DNA of 64,000 nt. Source: Pseudomonas corrugata. GTDB lineage: Bacteria; Pseudomonadota; Gammaproteobacteria; Pseudomonadales; Pseudomonadaceae. Where the stretch lies: the NCBI RefSeq assembly GCF_001269905.1, contig NZ_LHVK01000031.1:100323-164322 (forward strand), in the 5' to 3' direction. Both the position numbers and the translations under genes were made by a program. The notes below the pieces were generated by a model. It had not been told where the DNA came from and ran no database searches. It saw only the letters and a program-made list of their open reading frames with translations. Positions 19,205-28,375 of this stretch are shown one piece after another; position 1 is the stretch's first letter; every line of letters begins with the position of its first letter.

Positions 19205-19223
19205 AACCCCGGAAAACCGGGGT
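19205..19223. terminator. Small hairpin after gltX
   Basis: ACCCCGG and CCGGGGT pair with a short A-rich loop 22 bases past the gltX stop, without a good T run. It may partly separate gltX from the tRNAs or serve in processing. Confidence 0.4.
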
Positions 19224-19244
19224 ATGCCCTGCCCTAACGACCGC

Positions 19245-20726
19245 TTAGGCAATCGCGCCCAGCAGTTTTTCCCACTCCTTGTTTTCCTTCTTCGACACGC
19301 CACCGAGCAGATCGATGGCCTGGCGCAGGCGGAAGCGGGTCAGGTCCGGCCCGAGGATTTCCATCGCATCAAGCACCGACACCGAGCTGGCCTGGCCGGT
19401 AATGGCGGCGAACATCAACGGCATGGCGTCGCGCAATTTCAGCTCCAGGGATTCGACCACGGCCTGGATAGTCGCGGTGATGCTGTCCTTTTCCCATTGG
19501 CGCAGGCTTTCGAGTTTCCACAGGATCAGTTGCATCAGCTGGCGCACCTGATCGCCCGAGAGTTTCTTGGACTCGAACAGCTTCGCATCCGGCGTCACGC
19601 CACCGGCAAAGAAAAAGCCCGCCAGCGGCGCAATCTGGCTGAACGTCTCCACCCTGCCCTGCACGTGGGGAGCGATCCTCATCATGTACTCGGGGTTCAA
19701 TGCCCACTTCTGCACGCGTGCGGCAAACTCTTCCACTGGCAGATCCCGCAGCCACTGGCCGTTGAGCCAGGACAGCTTCTCGATGTCGAAGATCGGCCCG
19801 CCCAGAGAGACACGCGAGAGGTCGAAGTGCTCGACCATTTCCTGCAACGAGAATTTCTCGCGCTCGTCCGGCATCGACCACCCCATGCGGCCCAGGTAGT
19901 TGAGCATCGCCTCGGGCATGAAGCCCATGCGCTCGTAGAACGTCACCGAGGTCGGGTTCTTGCGCTTGGACAGTTTGCTCTTGTCCGGGTTACGCAGCAG
20001 CGGCATGTAGCACAACTGCGGTTGCTCCCAGCCAAAATATTCGTAGAGCAGGATCAGTTTCGGCGCCGATGGCAGCCACTCTTCACCGCGCAGTACGTGA
20101 GTGATGCCCATCAGGTGGTCGTCGACCACGTTCGCCAGGAAGTACGTCGGCAAGCCGTCGGTCTTCATCAGCACCTGCATGTCCATGCGATCCCACGGGA
20201 TCTCGACATCGCCACGCAGCATGTCCGGCACCACGCAGACGCCTTCGCTCGGCACTTTCATGCGGATCACATGGGGCTCGCCGGCGGCCAGGCGCCGGGC
20301 AACTTCTTCTTTGGACAGGAGCAACGCGCGACCATCGTAGCGTGGTGTTTCGCCACGGGCCATCTGCTCGGCGCGCATCTGGTCCAGCTCTTCAGCGGTG
20401 CAGAAGCATGGGAACGCGTGCCCCATGTCCACCAGTTGCTGGCAATACTGCTTGTAGATGTCGCCACGCTCGCTCTGCCGATACGGGCCGTGCGGCCCGC
20501 CAACGTCCGGGCCCTCACTCCAGTCGATGCCGAGCCAGCGCAGGGCGTCGAAAATCTGCTGTTCGGACTCGCGCGTCGAACGCAACTGGTCGGTGTCCTC
20601 GATCCGCAGGATGAACTCACCGCCGTGCTGCTTGGCAAAGCAATAGTTGAACAAAGCGATGTAGGCGGTGCCGACATGGGGATCGCCAGTGGGCGAAGGC
20701 GCGATGCGGGTACGGACGGTGGTCAT
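19245..20726 (-). CDS. gltX: Glutamyl-tRNA synthetase
   Basis: GltX charges tRNA-Glu with glutamate. The 493-residue class I enzyme begins MTTVRTRIAPSPTGDPHVGT, where PHVGT is the HIGH motif. It has KSKLSKRKNP as the KMSKS motif at about 240-250, and the C-terminal anticodon-binding helices follow. The open frame extends 12 codons upstream, but ATG at 20726 fits the family. Two tRNA-Glu genes lie directly downstream on the same strand, a known Pseudomonas layout. Confidence 0.97.
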   Translation of the reverse strand: MTTVRTRIAPSPTGDPHVGTAYIALFNYCFAKQHGGEFILRIEDTDQLRSTRESEQQIFDALRWLGIDWSEGPDVGGPHGPYRQSERGDIYKQYCQQLVDMGHAFPCFCTAEELDQMRAEQMARGETPRYDGRALLLSKEEVARRLAAGEPHVIRMKVPSEGVCVVPDMLRGDVEIPWDRMDMQVLMKTDGLPTYFLANVVDDHLMGITHVLRGEEWLPSAPKLILLYEYFGWEQPQLCYMPLLRNPDKSKLSKRKNPTSVTFYERMGFMPEAMLNYLGRMGWSMPDEREKFSLQEMVEHFDLSRVSLGGPIFDIEKLSWLNGQWLRDLPVEEFAARVQKWALNPEYMMRIAPHVQGRVETFSQIAPLAGFFFAGGVTPDAKLFESKKLSGDQVRQLMQLILWKLESLRQWEKDSITATIQAVVESLELKLRDAMPLMFAAITGQASSVSVLDAMEILGPDLTRFRLRQAIDLLGGVSKKENKEWEKLLGAIA

Positions 20727-20843
20727 GGCATGTCTCGGAAAGAAGGTAAAAGCGAAGATCAAACAAGGGGCGAATGGTAGCAGGCGATGGTAGGCGGGCT
20801 CCAGTCAAAGGGATTTGTGCATCTGTCAGACCGCGTCGTCCTC

Positions 20844-20919
20844 AATCGCGAGCAGGCTCGCACACACTGGACTTGTGGCGTTCACAAATCCCTGTGGGAG
20901 CGAGCCTGCTCGCGATGAG
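20844..20919. repeat. Inverted REP pair
   Basis: ATCGCGAGCAGGCTCGC faces GGGAGCGAGCCTGCTCGCGA across about 30 bases in the uvrB-gltX gap. Confidence 0.85.
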
Positions 20920-20941
20920 GCCCTTAAGGCCACTGCAAAAC

Positions 20942-22957
20942 TCAGACAGTGAGCAACCGCTCGCGCAACTTGCCAATCTCGTCCCGCAATTGCGCCGCCG
21001 CTTCGAATTCCAGGTCCCGGGCCAGTTGGTACATTTTCTCTTCCAACTGACGGATACGCTTGGTGATTTCGCTCGGCGAGCGCAGTTCCGCTTCGTAGCG
21101 GGCGCTCTCTTCGGCGGCCTTGGCCATGCCCTTGCGCTTCTTGCTGCGCGAACCGGGCACGGTGGCACCTTCCATGATATCGGCAACGTCCTTGAACACC
21201 CCTTTGGGCGTGATGCCATTGGCCAGGTTGAAGGCGATCTGCTTGTCACGACGGCGCTCAGTCTCACCGATGGCCCGTTCCATGGAGCCAGTGATGCGGT
21301 CGGCATACAGAATCGCCCGGCCATTGAGGTTACGCGCCGCCCGGCCGATGGTCTGGATCAGCGAGCGCTCGGAGCGCAGGAAGCCTTCCTTGTCGGCGTC
21401 GAGGATCGCCACCAGCGACACTTCCGGCATGTCCAGGCCTTCGCGCAGCAGGTTGATGCCCACCACCACGTCGAAGGTGCCCAGGCGCAGGTCGCGGATG
21501 ATCTCGACCCGCTCCACCGTGTCGATATCCGAATGCAGGTATCGCACCCGCACGCCATGATCGGCCAGGTAATCGGTGAGGTCCTCGGCCATGCGCTTGG
21601 TCAGGGTGGTCACCAGGACCCGCTCGTCGATGGCCACGCGCTTGTTGATTTCCGAAAGCAGGTCGTCGACCTGGGTCAGCGCCGGGCGCACTTCGACTTG
21701 CGGGTCCACCAGGCCGGTCGGCCGCACCACTTGCTCGACCACGCGACCGGCATGCTCGGCTTCGTAGTTGCCGGGGGTGGCCGAGACAAAAATAGTCTGC
21801 GGGCTCACGCCTTCCCATTCATCGAAACGCATCGGCCGGTTGTCCAGCGCCGAAGGCAGGCGGAATCCGTATTCCACCAGGGTCTCCTTGCGGGACCGGT
21901 CGCCTTTGTACATCGCGCCCACCTGGGGCACGCTGACATGGGATTCGTCGATCACCAGCAAGGCGTCGGCCGGCAGGTAGTCATACAAGGTGGGGGGCGG
22001 CGCACCCGCCGGGCGGCCCGACAGGTAGCGCGAGTAGTTTTCGATACCGTTGCAATAACCCAGTTCAAGGATCATTTCCAGGTCGAACCGGGTCCGCTGC
22101 TCCAGGCGCTGGGCTTCCACCAGCTTGTTGTTCGAGCGCAGGTACTCCAGGCGCTCCTGGAGCTCGGCCTTGATCCCGTCAATGGCGTCCAGCAGGGTTT
22201 CCCGCGGCGTGACATAGTGGCTCTTGGGGTAGAAGGTGAAGCGTGGCAGCTTGCGGATCACCTCGCCGGTCAGCGGATCGAACGCCGAAATGCTCTCCAC
22301 CTCGTCATCGAACAGTTCGATGCGGATCGCCTCCAGGTCGGATTCCGCCGGGTAGATATCGATCACATCCCCGCGCACTCGGAACGTTGCCCGGGCGAAA
22401 TCCATGTCGTTGCGGGTGTATTGCAGGTCCGCGAGGCGGCGCAGCAAGGCACGCTGGTCGAGTTTGTCGCCGCGATCCACGTGCAGCACCATCTTCAGGT
22501 ACGTTTCCGGGCTGCCCAAGCCGTAGATGCACGACACCGTGGTGACGATGATCGCATCCTTGCGCTCGAGCAACGCCTTGGTCGCCGACAGCCGCATCTG
22601 CTCGATGTGGTCGTTGATCGAGGCGTCCTTCTCGATGAAGGTGTCCGACGACGGCACGTAGGCTTCCGGCTGGTAGTAGTCGTAGTAAGAGACGAAGTAC
22701 TCCACGGCGTTGTTCGGGAAGAACGCCTTGAACTCGCCATACAGTTGAGCCGCCAGGGTCTTGTTCGGTGCCAGCACCAGGGTCGGACGCTGCACCTGGG
22801 CGATCACGTTGGCGATGCTGAAGGTCTTGCCCGAACCGGTCACACCGAGCAACGTCTGGTGGGCCAGCCCCGCCTCGATGCCCTCGACCATCAGGCGGAT
22901 GGCTTCCGGCTGGTCGCCAGCGGGCTTGAATCGGGTGACTAGCTGGAATTCAGACAT
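20942..22957 (-). CDS. uvrB: Excinuclease ABC subunit B
   Basis: UvrB verifies lesions and loads UvrC in nucleotide excision repair. The 671-residue protein has Walker A GVTGSGKTFS at about 39-48, the beta-hairpin region SYYDYYQPEAYVP, DEAH-like VIDESHV, helicase motifs including LLREGLDMPEVSLV and QTIGRAARN, and a C-terminal UVR motif. Length is normal. No LexA box was found upstream, so SOS control is not supported here. It diverges from tyrB. Confidence 0.97.
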   Translation of the reverse strand: MSEFQLVTRFKPAGDQPEAIRLMVEGIEAGLAHQTLLGVTGSGKTFSIANVIAQVQRPTLVLAPNKTLAAQLYGEFKAFFPNNAVEYFVSYYDYYQPEAYVPSSDTFIEKDASINDHIEQMRLSATKALLERKDAIIVTTVSCIYGLGSPETYLKMVLHVDRGDKLDQRALLRRLADLQYTRNDMDFARATFRVRGDVIDIYPAESDLEAIRIELFDDEVESISAFDPLTGEVIRKLPRFTFYPKSHYVTPRETLLDAIDGIKAELQERLEYLRSNNKLVEAQRLEQRTRFDLEMILELGYCNGIENYSRYLSGRPAGAPPPTLYDYLPADALLVIDESHVSVPQVGAMYKGDRSRKETLVEYGFRLPSALDNRPMRFDEWEGVSPQTIFVSATPGNYEAEHAGRVVEQVVRPTGLVDPQVEVRPALTQVDDLLSEINKRVAIDERVLVTTLTKRMAEDLTDYLADHGVRVRYLHSDIDTVERVEIIRDLRLGTFDVVVGINLLREGLDMPEVSLVAILDADKEGFLRSERSLIQTIGRAARNLNGRAILYADRITGSMERAIGETERRRDKQIAFNLANGITPKGVFKDVADIMEGATVPGSRSKKRKGMAKAAEESARYEAELRSPSEITKRIRQLEEKMYQLARDLEFEAAAQLRDEIGKLRERLLTV

Positions 22958-23290
22958 AACATAACCTCTGGGTTCACGCCTGTCGGCCAGGCGACGGGAA
23001 CGAGGAAGACCGAAACGACGGATGTCGCCCGAGGAAAAAGCTGGAGTGCAGACAATGTGGAGGTGAATGCCTTAGCTTTCAAGACGAACGTCCTACACGC
23101 CTTGGAGTCTTTGACGCGGCGAAGGGACTAACGGTCGAAAAAAATCGAAAATACTTACCGTAAAAACCGAATCGCCTGTCGCCGTGTCCAGTGATGGCCT
23201 CTATACTAACTCCCCGTTTGTGCACCGCTCTAGTGCATCCGGCTGGAGCGCCACACGTCCCCCTCACACTCCATTCAGAGCCGCGCACTA
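22958..23290. other. Divergent intergenic region between uvrB and tyrB
   Basis: This 333-base gap must hold both promoters. A TATACT element near 23212 is a plausible -10 for tyrB. No REP copy, LexA palindrome, tRNA or small gene with a ribosome site was found in it. Confidence 0.5.
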
Positions 23291-24487
23291 ATGAGCCTGT
23301 TTTCCGCTGTCGAATTGGCACCCCGCGACCCAATCCTGGGCCTCAACGAAGCATTCAACGCCGACACCCGTACCGATAAGGTCAACCTGGGGGTGGGTGT
23401 TTACTGCAATGAAGAGGGGCGCATTCCGCTTCTGCGCGCCGTTGTCGAAGCCGAGACGATTCGCGTGGCTCAGCACGTTTCCCGCGGTTATCTGCCGATC
23501 GACGGCATCGCTGCCTATGACCAGGCGGTCCAGACCCTGCTGTTCGGCAAGGATTCGCCACTGATCGCCTCTGGCCGTGTCATCACCACCCAGGCTGTGG
23601 GCGGCACCGGTGCGCTGAAGATCGGCGCCGACTTCCTCAAGCAATTGCTGCCTGATGCCGTCGTGGCCATCAGCGACCCGAGCTGGGAAAACCACCGCGC
23701 CCTGTTCGAAACCGCCGGGTTTCCGGTGCAGAACTACCGCTACTACGACGCCGCCACCCACGACGTGAACCGTACCGGCCTGCTGGAAGACCTCAACGCC
23801 CTGCCCGACCGCTCGATCATTGTGCTGCACGCCTGCTGCCACAACCCGACCGGCGTGGACCTGAGCCCCGAGGACTGGAAAAACGTACTGGCCGTGGTCA
23901 AGGCCAAGAACCATGTGCCGTTCCTGGACATGGCCTACCAGGGCTTTGGCGACGGCATCGACGAAGACGCGGCGGCCGTGCGCCTGTTCGCCGAGTCGGG
24001 CCTGACCTTCTTTGCCTCCAGCTCGTTCTCCAAGTCGTTCTCCCTGTACGGCGAGCGCGTCGGCGCCCTGTCGATCGTCAGCGAATCGAAAGAAGAAAGT
24101 GCTCGCGTGCTGTCCCAGGTCAAGCGCGTGATCCGCACCAACTATTCCAACCCGCCGACCCATGGCGCCAGCATCGTTGCCGCCGTGCTCAACAGCCCAG
24201 AGCTGCGGGCCCAGTGGGAAGCCGAACTGGCGGAAATGCGCCTGCGGATCCGCGGCATGCGCAACCAGATGGTGGACATGCTGGCCAAGGCCGCGTCGCA
24301 CCGCGATTTCAGCTTCGTCGCACGCCAGCGCGGGATGTTCTCCTACTCCGGCCTGACCGTTGAACAAGTGACCCGCCTGCGCAACGAATTCGGCATCTAC
24401 GCCCTGGACACCGGCCGCATCTGCGTGGCCGCGCTGAACCAGAACAACATCGACGCGGTGACCAAGGCGATTGTTCAGGTGATCTGA
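23291..24487 (+). CDS. tyrB: Aromatic amino acid / aspartate aminotransferase
   Basis: This PLP enzyme moves amino groups between aromatic amino acids or aspartate and 2-oxoglutarate. The 398-residue product is fold type I subgroup Ia: NLGVGVYCNEEGRIP near the N terminus, HACCHNPTGVD (PLP pocket), and SSSFSKSFSLYGERVG with the Schiff-base Lys at about 248. The length and the YLPIDG segment match TyrB/PhhC and AspC-type enzymes, and sequence alone does not fix which amino acid is preferred. Start ATG 23291 follows a promoter-like TATACT. Confidence 0.92.
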   Translation: MSLFSAVELAPRDPILGLNEAFNADTRTDKVNLGVGVYCNEEGRIPLLRAVVEAETIRVAQHVSRGYLPIDGIAAYDQAVQTLLFGKDSPLIASGRVITTQAVGGTGALKIGADFLKQLLPDAVVAISDPSWENHRALFETAGFPVQNYRYYDAATHDVNRTGLLEDLNALPDRSIIVLHACCHNPTGVDLSPEDWKNVLAVVKAKNHVPFLDMAYQGFGDGIDEDAAAVRLFAESGLTFFASSSFSKSFSLYGERVGALSIVSESKEESARVLSQVKRVIRTNYSNPPTHGASIVAAVLNSPELRAQWEAELAEMRLRIRGMRNQMVDMLAKAASHRDFSFVARQRGMFSYSGLTVEQVTRLRNEFGIYALDTGRICVAALNQNNIDAVTKAIVQVI

Positions 24488-24501
24488 AAACCCGCATAAA
24501 A

Positions 24502-24595
24502 CCTGTGGGAGCGAGCCTGCTCGCGATGGCGGAGGGTCATCCAACATTGGTGTTGAATGATTCGCCGCCATCGCGAGCAGGCTCGCTCCCACAGT
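24502..24595. repeat. Inverted REP pair, near-perfect
   Basis: GGGAGCGAGCCTGCTCGCGA and TCGCGAGCAGGCTCGCTCCC face each other across about 45 bases downstream of tyrB. This is a typical REPIN. Confidence 0.9.
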
Positions 24596-24727
24596 CGTTT
24601 TTTGCGGCATGATCCTTACTTGTGTGAAGCGGTAACAAGTGTTTGAGGGAAGCCCACGACCACTTAAACGCACCGCCCACCACCCAAAGCTTGACTTCTC
24701 TTTTCCAATCAGTAACATACGCGTCAT

Positions 24728-24803
<76 letters not shown>

Positions 24804-24815
24804 GACAGCAACATC

Positions 24816-24852
24816 AAAAGCCCCTGAATCGAAAGATCCAGGGGCTTTTTTG
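24816..24852 (+). terminator. Terminator of tRNA-Asn
   Basis: AAAAGCCCCTG and CAGGGGCTTTTTT pair around ATCGAAAGATC, 13 bases past the tRNA. Confidence 0.9.
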
Positions 24853-25049
24853 TGGGCGAAAAACCTGCTGGAGGCCGTATAAGACCCGCCGGAGGTCGCT
24901 ACCGGAACAATATTCCGGCGCCAAAAAGGCATTATGGTCTGAATCCTGCTTTCTTTTCCGCCAACCCGAGCTGTCACGTGAGCGTCATGGCTGTGCCGCA
25001 AGCTGGCCCTGTCCGACAACAACAGCTTCATAACAACAAGGACGAAGGT

Positions 25050-25244
25050 ATGCCCACGCAAAACCCGCACCGCATCGTCGGCCTGTGCACCTCCGGCAAG
25101 GTGTACAACGTGCTGACCGAGCTCAAGCACCTGGAAGGCCATCGCACAGCCAAGTTCCTGTCTTTGTTGACGGAAAACCTGGTGCGCAAGGGCGTGCTCA
25201 ATGAACGGGAAGTGGTGCATATGCTTGATCTGGTCGTCGACTGA
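25050..25244 (+). CDS. Small conserved hypothetical protein (64 residues)
   Basis: ATG at 25050 follows GACGAAGG at good spacing. The product MPTQNPHRIVGLCTSG... is basic in its first half and ends in an amphipathic helix (ENLVRKGVLNEREVVHMLDL). It has no signal peptide or membrane span. It resembles short, unnamed pseudomonad proteins, but I do not recognise a domain. It stands alone between the tRNA-Asn terminator and a second small gene. Confidence 0.7.
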   Translation: MPTQNPHRIVGLCTSGKVYNVLTELKHLEGHRTAKFLSLLTENLVRKGVLNEREVVHMLDLVVD

Positions 25245-25332
25245 GCGGCATCGATTCCCACTATTGAAGCGGTTGATTTTTCCCCTTGCCGGCTGAGTCG
25301 TAAGGTAACCCCATCGATAGATGGAGGTTCCC

Positions 25333-25515
25333 ATGCTCAATATTCAAATCATGTCTGTCATTGGCAGCGCCGTCCCCGCCGCACTCCGTGAACGCGGCCT
25401 GTTGGCCTGCTGGTATCTGGTCCAGGACGGGGTCACCATCAGCGGTCCGCTGACGTCACTGCCCGCCGCCCAGGCCTTGTCGCAGCGCATCGGCACCTAC
25501 ATGTTGAGCGCCTAA
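25333..25515 (+). CDS. Small conserved hypothetical protein (60 residues)
   Basis: The start is ATG at 25333, directly behind an ATGGAGGTTCCC ribosome site. An earlier in-frame ATG at 25321 overlaps that site and is unlikely. The product starts MLNIQIMSVIGS and contains ACWYLVQDGVTISGPL, which looks like a short beta-sheet unit. No signal peptide. Function unknown. It runs convergent to the permease gene at 25521 with only 5 bases between stops. Confidence 0.65.
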   Translation: MLNIQIMSVIGSAVPAALRERGLLACWYLVQDGVTISGPLTSLPAAQALSQRIGTYMLSA

Positions 25516-25520
25516 GACCG

Positions 25521-26582
25521 CTAGGGCAATTTCACCCGGGGCGCGCTTTCGACAAACAAGGCCCAGCTGGAAATGAACAAGGCGGCGATGAGAGGCCCGA
25601 TCACGAACCCGTTCAGCCCGAACACCGCCAGGCCGCCCAGTGTCGAGACCAGGACCATATAATCGGGCATCTTGGTGTCCTTGCCCACCAGGATCGGGCG
25701 CAGGAGATTATCCACCAGGCCGATCACGAACACGCCGAACAGCGTCAGCACAACGCCTTGCCAGATCGCCCCGCAGAGCAGGAAATACACCGCCACCGGC
25801 GCCCAGACGATGCCCGCCCCCACCGCCGGCAAAAGCGACAGGAAGGCCATCAGCACGGCCCAGGGCAACACGGTTGAAATGCCCAGGATCCAGAAGATCA
25901 GCCCACCCAGTGCTCCCTGGGTGATCGCGACCAGCAGGTTGCCCTTGACCGTCGCCCGTACCACCCGATTGAACTTCAATTGCAGGCGCCGCTTCTGGTA
26001 CTCCGCCAGGGGCACAGCCGTGCGCACCTTGCGCACCAGTTCCGTGCCGTCGCGCAAGAAGAAGAAAAGCAGATAAAGCATCACAAAGAAGCTGACCAGG
26101 AACTGAAACGTACCCTGGCCGAAGCTGAAGGCCTGGGTGGCGAAGAACTCGCTGCCCTGCATGGCACTCTTGACGATCTTGTCCCGCAGCCCGCTCAGGT
26201 TACCCAGGCCGAAGCGGTCCAGCAGATGCTGGAAGTACGGCGGCAAGGCGTCCTTGAACCGCGCCAGGTAATCGGCAATGTCCAGCTCCCCACTTTCCAG
26301 GCTCTTGTACAACGCAGTGCCTTCCTGGACCAGCAGCGTGCTGATGACGATCACCGGCAGGATCGCGATGACCACACAGATGCCCAGGGTGCACAACGAA
26401 GTGACATTGCGCGGCCAGCCGAATTTCAGTTGCAGGCGATGTTGCATCGGCGCGAAGACAATGCCGAGGATGATCGCCCAGAACACCGCCCCATAGAACG
26501 GCAACAGGATCCAGATGAAAGCGATACTGACCAGGATCAGCAGCAGCATTTGGGATTTGTATTGCAGGCTCTTTCGGTTCAT
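25521..26582 (-). CDS. AI-2E / PerM-family membrane protein
   Basis: The 353-residue protein has seven to eight hydrophobic spans, beginning MLLLILVSIAFIWILLPFYG, then a loop of about 80 residues rich in charged residues. The C-terminal spans include the family-typical PAVGAGIVWAPVAVYFLL and GLVDNLLRPILVG. Members export autoinducer-2 or act in ion/proton exchange (PerM). Which applies is not clear from the sequence. Convergent with the small gene at 25333. Confidence 0.88.
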   Translation of the reverse strand: MNRKSLQYKSQMLLLILVSIAFIWILLPFYGAVFWAIILGIVFAPMQHRLQLKFGWPRNVTSLCTLGICVVIAILPVIVISTLLVQEGTALYKSLESGELDIADYLARFKDALPPYFQHLLDRFGLGNLSGLRDKIVKSAMQGSEFFATQAFSFGQGTFQFLVSFFVMLYLLFFFLRDGTELVRKVRTAVPLAEYQKRRLQLKFNRVVRATVKGNLLVAITQGALGGLIFWILGISTVLPWAVLMAFLSLLPAVGAGIVWAPVAVYFLLCGAIWQGVVLTLFGVFVIGLVDNLLRPILVGKDTKMPDYMVLVSTLGGLAVFGLNGFVIGPLIAALFISSWALFVESAPRVKLP

Positions 26583-26727
26583 TTGCTTTCCATGTCCCTG
26601 GCTCGTAAATATTAGTCAGTCAGGACTCGCAGGAGTGCCGTTGCGTTCACCGGCTCCATTGATCCAGATCAACAGCGCCTGGCCAGCCGTGGCGTACCCT
26701 CGGCGCTTTTTGCGATCAGACGCCACC

Positions 26728-28053
26728 ATGCCCCTCGTAGCTCCCGAACTGCTTGCCCCGGCCGGCACCCTGAAGAACATGCGCTATGCCTTCGCCTATG
26801 GCGCCGATGCGGTCTATGCCGGCCAGCCGCGCTACAGCCTGCGGGTGCGCAACAATGAATTCGACCACGCCAACCTGGCCCTGGGCATTCGTGAAGCCCA
26901 CACGGCGGGCAAGCGCTTCTACGTGGTGGTGAACATTGCGCCGCACAACGCCAAGCTGCGCACCTTCCTCAAAGACCTCGAACCGGTGATTGCCATGGCA
27001 CCCGATGCGCTGATCATGTCCGATCCGGGCTTGATCATGCTGGTGCGACGGCATTTCCCGCAGATGCCGATCCATCTGTCGGTGCAGGCCAACACGGTGA
27101 ACTGGGCGAGCGTCGAGTTCTGGCAGCAGCAGGGCCTGAGCCGGATTATTCTTTCTCGAGAATTGTCCCTGGAGGAAATCGCCGAGATCCGCCAGCAAGT
27201 GCCGGCCATGGAACTGGAGGTGTTCGTCCACGGGGCCCTGTGCATGGCCTATTCCGGGCGTTGCCTGTTGTCCGGCTACCTGAATCGGCGCGACGCCAAC
27301 CAGGGCAGTTGCACCAACGCCTGTCGCTGGAAATATTCGGCCCAACCCGCGGTGGAAAACGCCGTGGGCGACATCGTGCACAGCTATCAACCCGAACCCA
27401 CCCTGGGCCTCGGCGCGCCCACCGACCAGGTATTTCTGCTCCAGGAGGCCAACCGTCCGGACGAATCCATGCCGGCTTTCGAGGATGAGCACGGCACCTA
27501 CATCATGAACGCCAAGGATCTGCGGGCCGTGCAGCATGTGGAGCAATTGACCCGCATGGGCGTGCACTCCCTGAAAATCGAGGGCCGGACCAAGTCGCAC
27601 TTCTACTGCGCGCGCACAACCCAAGCGTATCGCCAGGCGATCGATGATGCCGTGGCCGGCCGCAAATTCGACCTTGGCCTGATGACCGATCTGGAATCAC
27701 TGGCCCAGCGCGGCTACACCGAAGGCTTCCTGCGCCGGCATGTGCACGATGAATATCAGAACTACCAGAACGGCAGCTCAGTCTCGGAGCGCCAGCAGTT
27801 CGTCGGCGAACTCACCGGCGAGCGGCGCGAACGCCTGGCTGAAGTACGGGTCAAGAACCGCTTCGAGTTGGGCGACCACATGGAACTGATGACTCCCAAG
27901 GGCAACTTTCACTTCGATCTGCATCAATTGCAGAACGTGAAAGGCCAGAGCATCGACGTTGCGCCGGGGGACGGGCATGTGGTGTACGTGCCGATACCGG
28001 ATGCGGTGGACCTGCGGTTCGGGTTGTTGATGCGGGATGTGCGCAAGCCATAG
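26728..28053 (+). CDS. trhP: U32-family tRNA hydroxylation protein TrhP (YegQ)
   Basis: TrhP, with TrhO, supports 5-hydroxyuridine formation at tRNA position 34. The 441-residue protein belongs to the peptidase U32 family: it starts MPLVAPELLAPAGTLKNMR, has the U32 signature ELEVFVHGALCMAYSGRCLLSG, and a Cys pair in GSCTNACRW. The C-terminal half ends in the beta-barrel RVKNRFELGDHMEL. The frame is open far upstream, but ATG at 26728 begins the family sequence. It is not expected to be a peptidase. Confidence 0.92.
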   Translation: MPLVAPELLAPAGTLKNMRYAFAYGADAVYAGQPRYSLRVRNNEFDHANLALGIREAHTAGKRFYVVVNIAPHNAKLRTFLKDLEPVIAMAPDALIMSDPGLIMLVRRHFPQMPIHLSVQANTVNWASVEFWQQQGLSRIILSRELSLEEIAEIRQQVPAMELEVFVHGALCMAYSGRCLLSGYLNRRDANQGSCTNACRWKYSAQPAVENAVGDIVHSYQPEPTLGLGAPTDQVFLLQEANRPDESMPAFEDEHGTYIMNAKDLRAVQHVEQLTRMGVHSLKIEGRTKSHFYCARTTQAYRQAIDDAVAGRKFDLGLMTDLESLAQRGYTEGFLRRHVHDEYQNYQNGSSVSERQQFVGELTGERRERLAEVRVKNRFELGDHMELMTPKGNFHFDLHQLQNVKGQSIDVAPGDGHVVYVPIPDAVDLRFGLLMRDVRKP

Positions 28054-28093
28054 GACGGGGCGGGCTTGGCAGTTGGCATCCTTGCCAACTGAC

Positions 28094-28201
28094 CCACCGC
28101 TATCGCGAGCAGGCTCGCTCCCACAGGGTCCGGGCTTAATCTGATACCTACGTGTCACCACCGATCCCTTGTGGGAGCGAGCCTGCTCGCGATAGCGGTG
28201 G
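28094..28201. repeat. Inverted REP pair
   Basis: CTATCGCGAGCAGGCTCGCTC and GAGCGAGCCTGCTCGCGATAG (trimmed) flank about 50 bases. The 28054-28375 gap holds this pair and the repeat at 28273, and no gene. Confidence 0.88.
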
Positions 28202-28272
28202 TCAGTCATGAATGTTTAACGGGCTCACCATTCCAACAGGGATGGGTGTTGACCAATGGATCGCGACAGGAA

Positions 28273-28365
28273 CTGCCGAAGGCTGCGATCCTCCTTTCCC
28301 GATAGGGCCTGGTACTCCAGGCGAAGACATCTGGATCGGAAGCAGAAGATCGCAGCCTTCGGCAG
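28273..28365. repeat. 18-base perfect inverted repeat (CTGCCGAAGGCTGCGATC)
   Basis: Arms at 28273-28290 and 28348-28365 are exact inverses separated by 57 bases. The sequence differs from both REP families seen elsewhere. It abuts the 3' end of the chemoreceptor gene and may also end its transcript. Confidence 0.85.
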
Positions 28366-28375
28366 CTCCTGGACG

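Noticed and set aside
20774..22942. 722-codon forward open frame over uvrB
   Set aside because: Antisense to uvrB, begins inside a REP and has no recognisable motif.
22958..23290. LexA box for uvrB
   Set aside because: The best CTGT-N8-CCAG match near 23177 lacks the second half and the AT-rich core.
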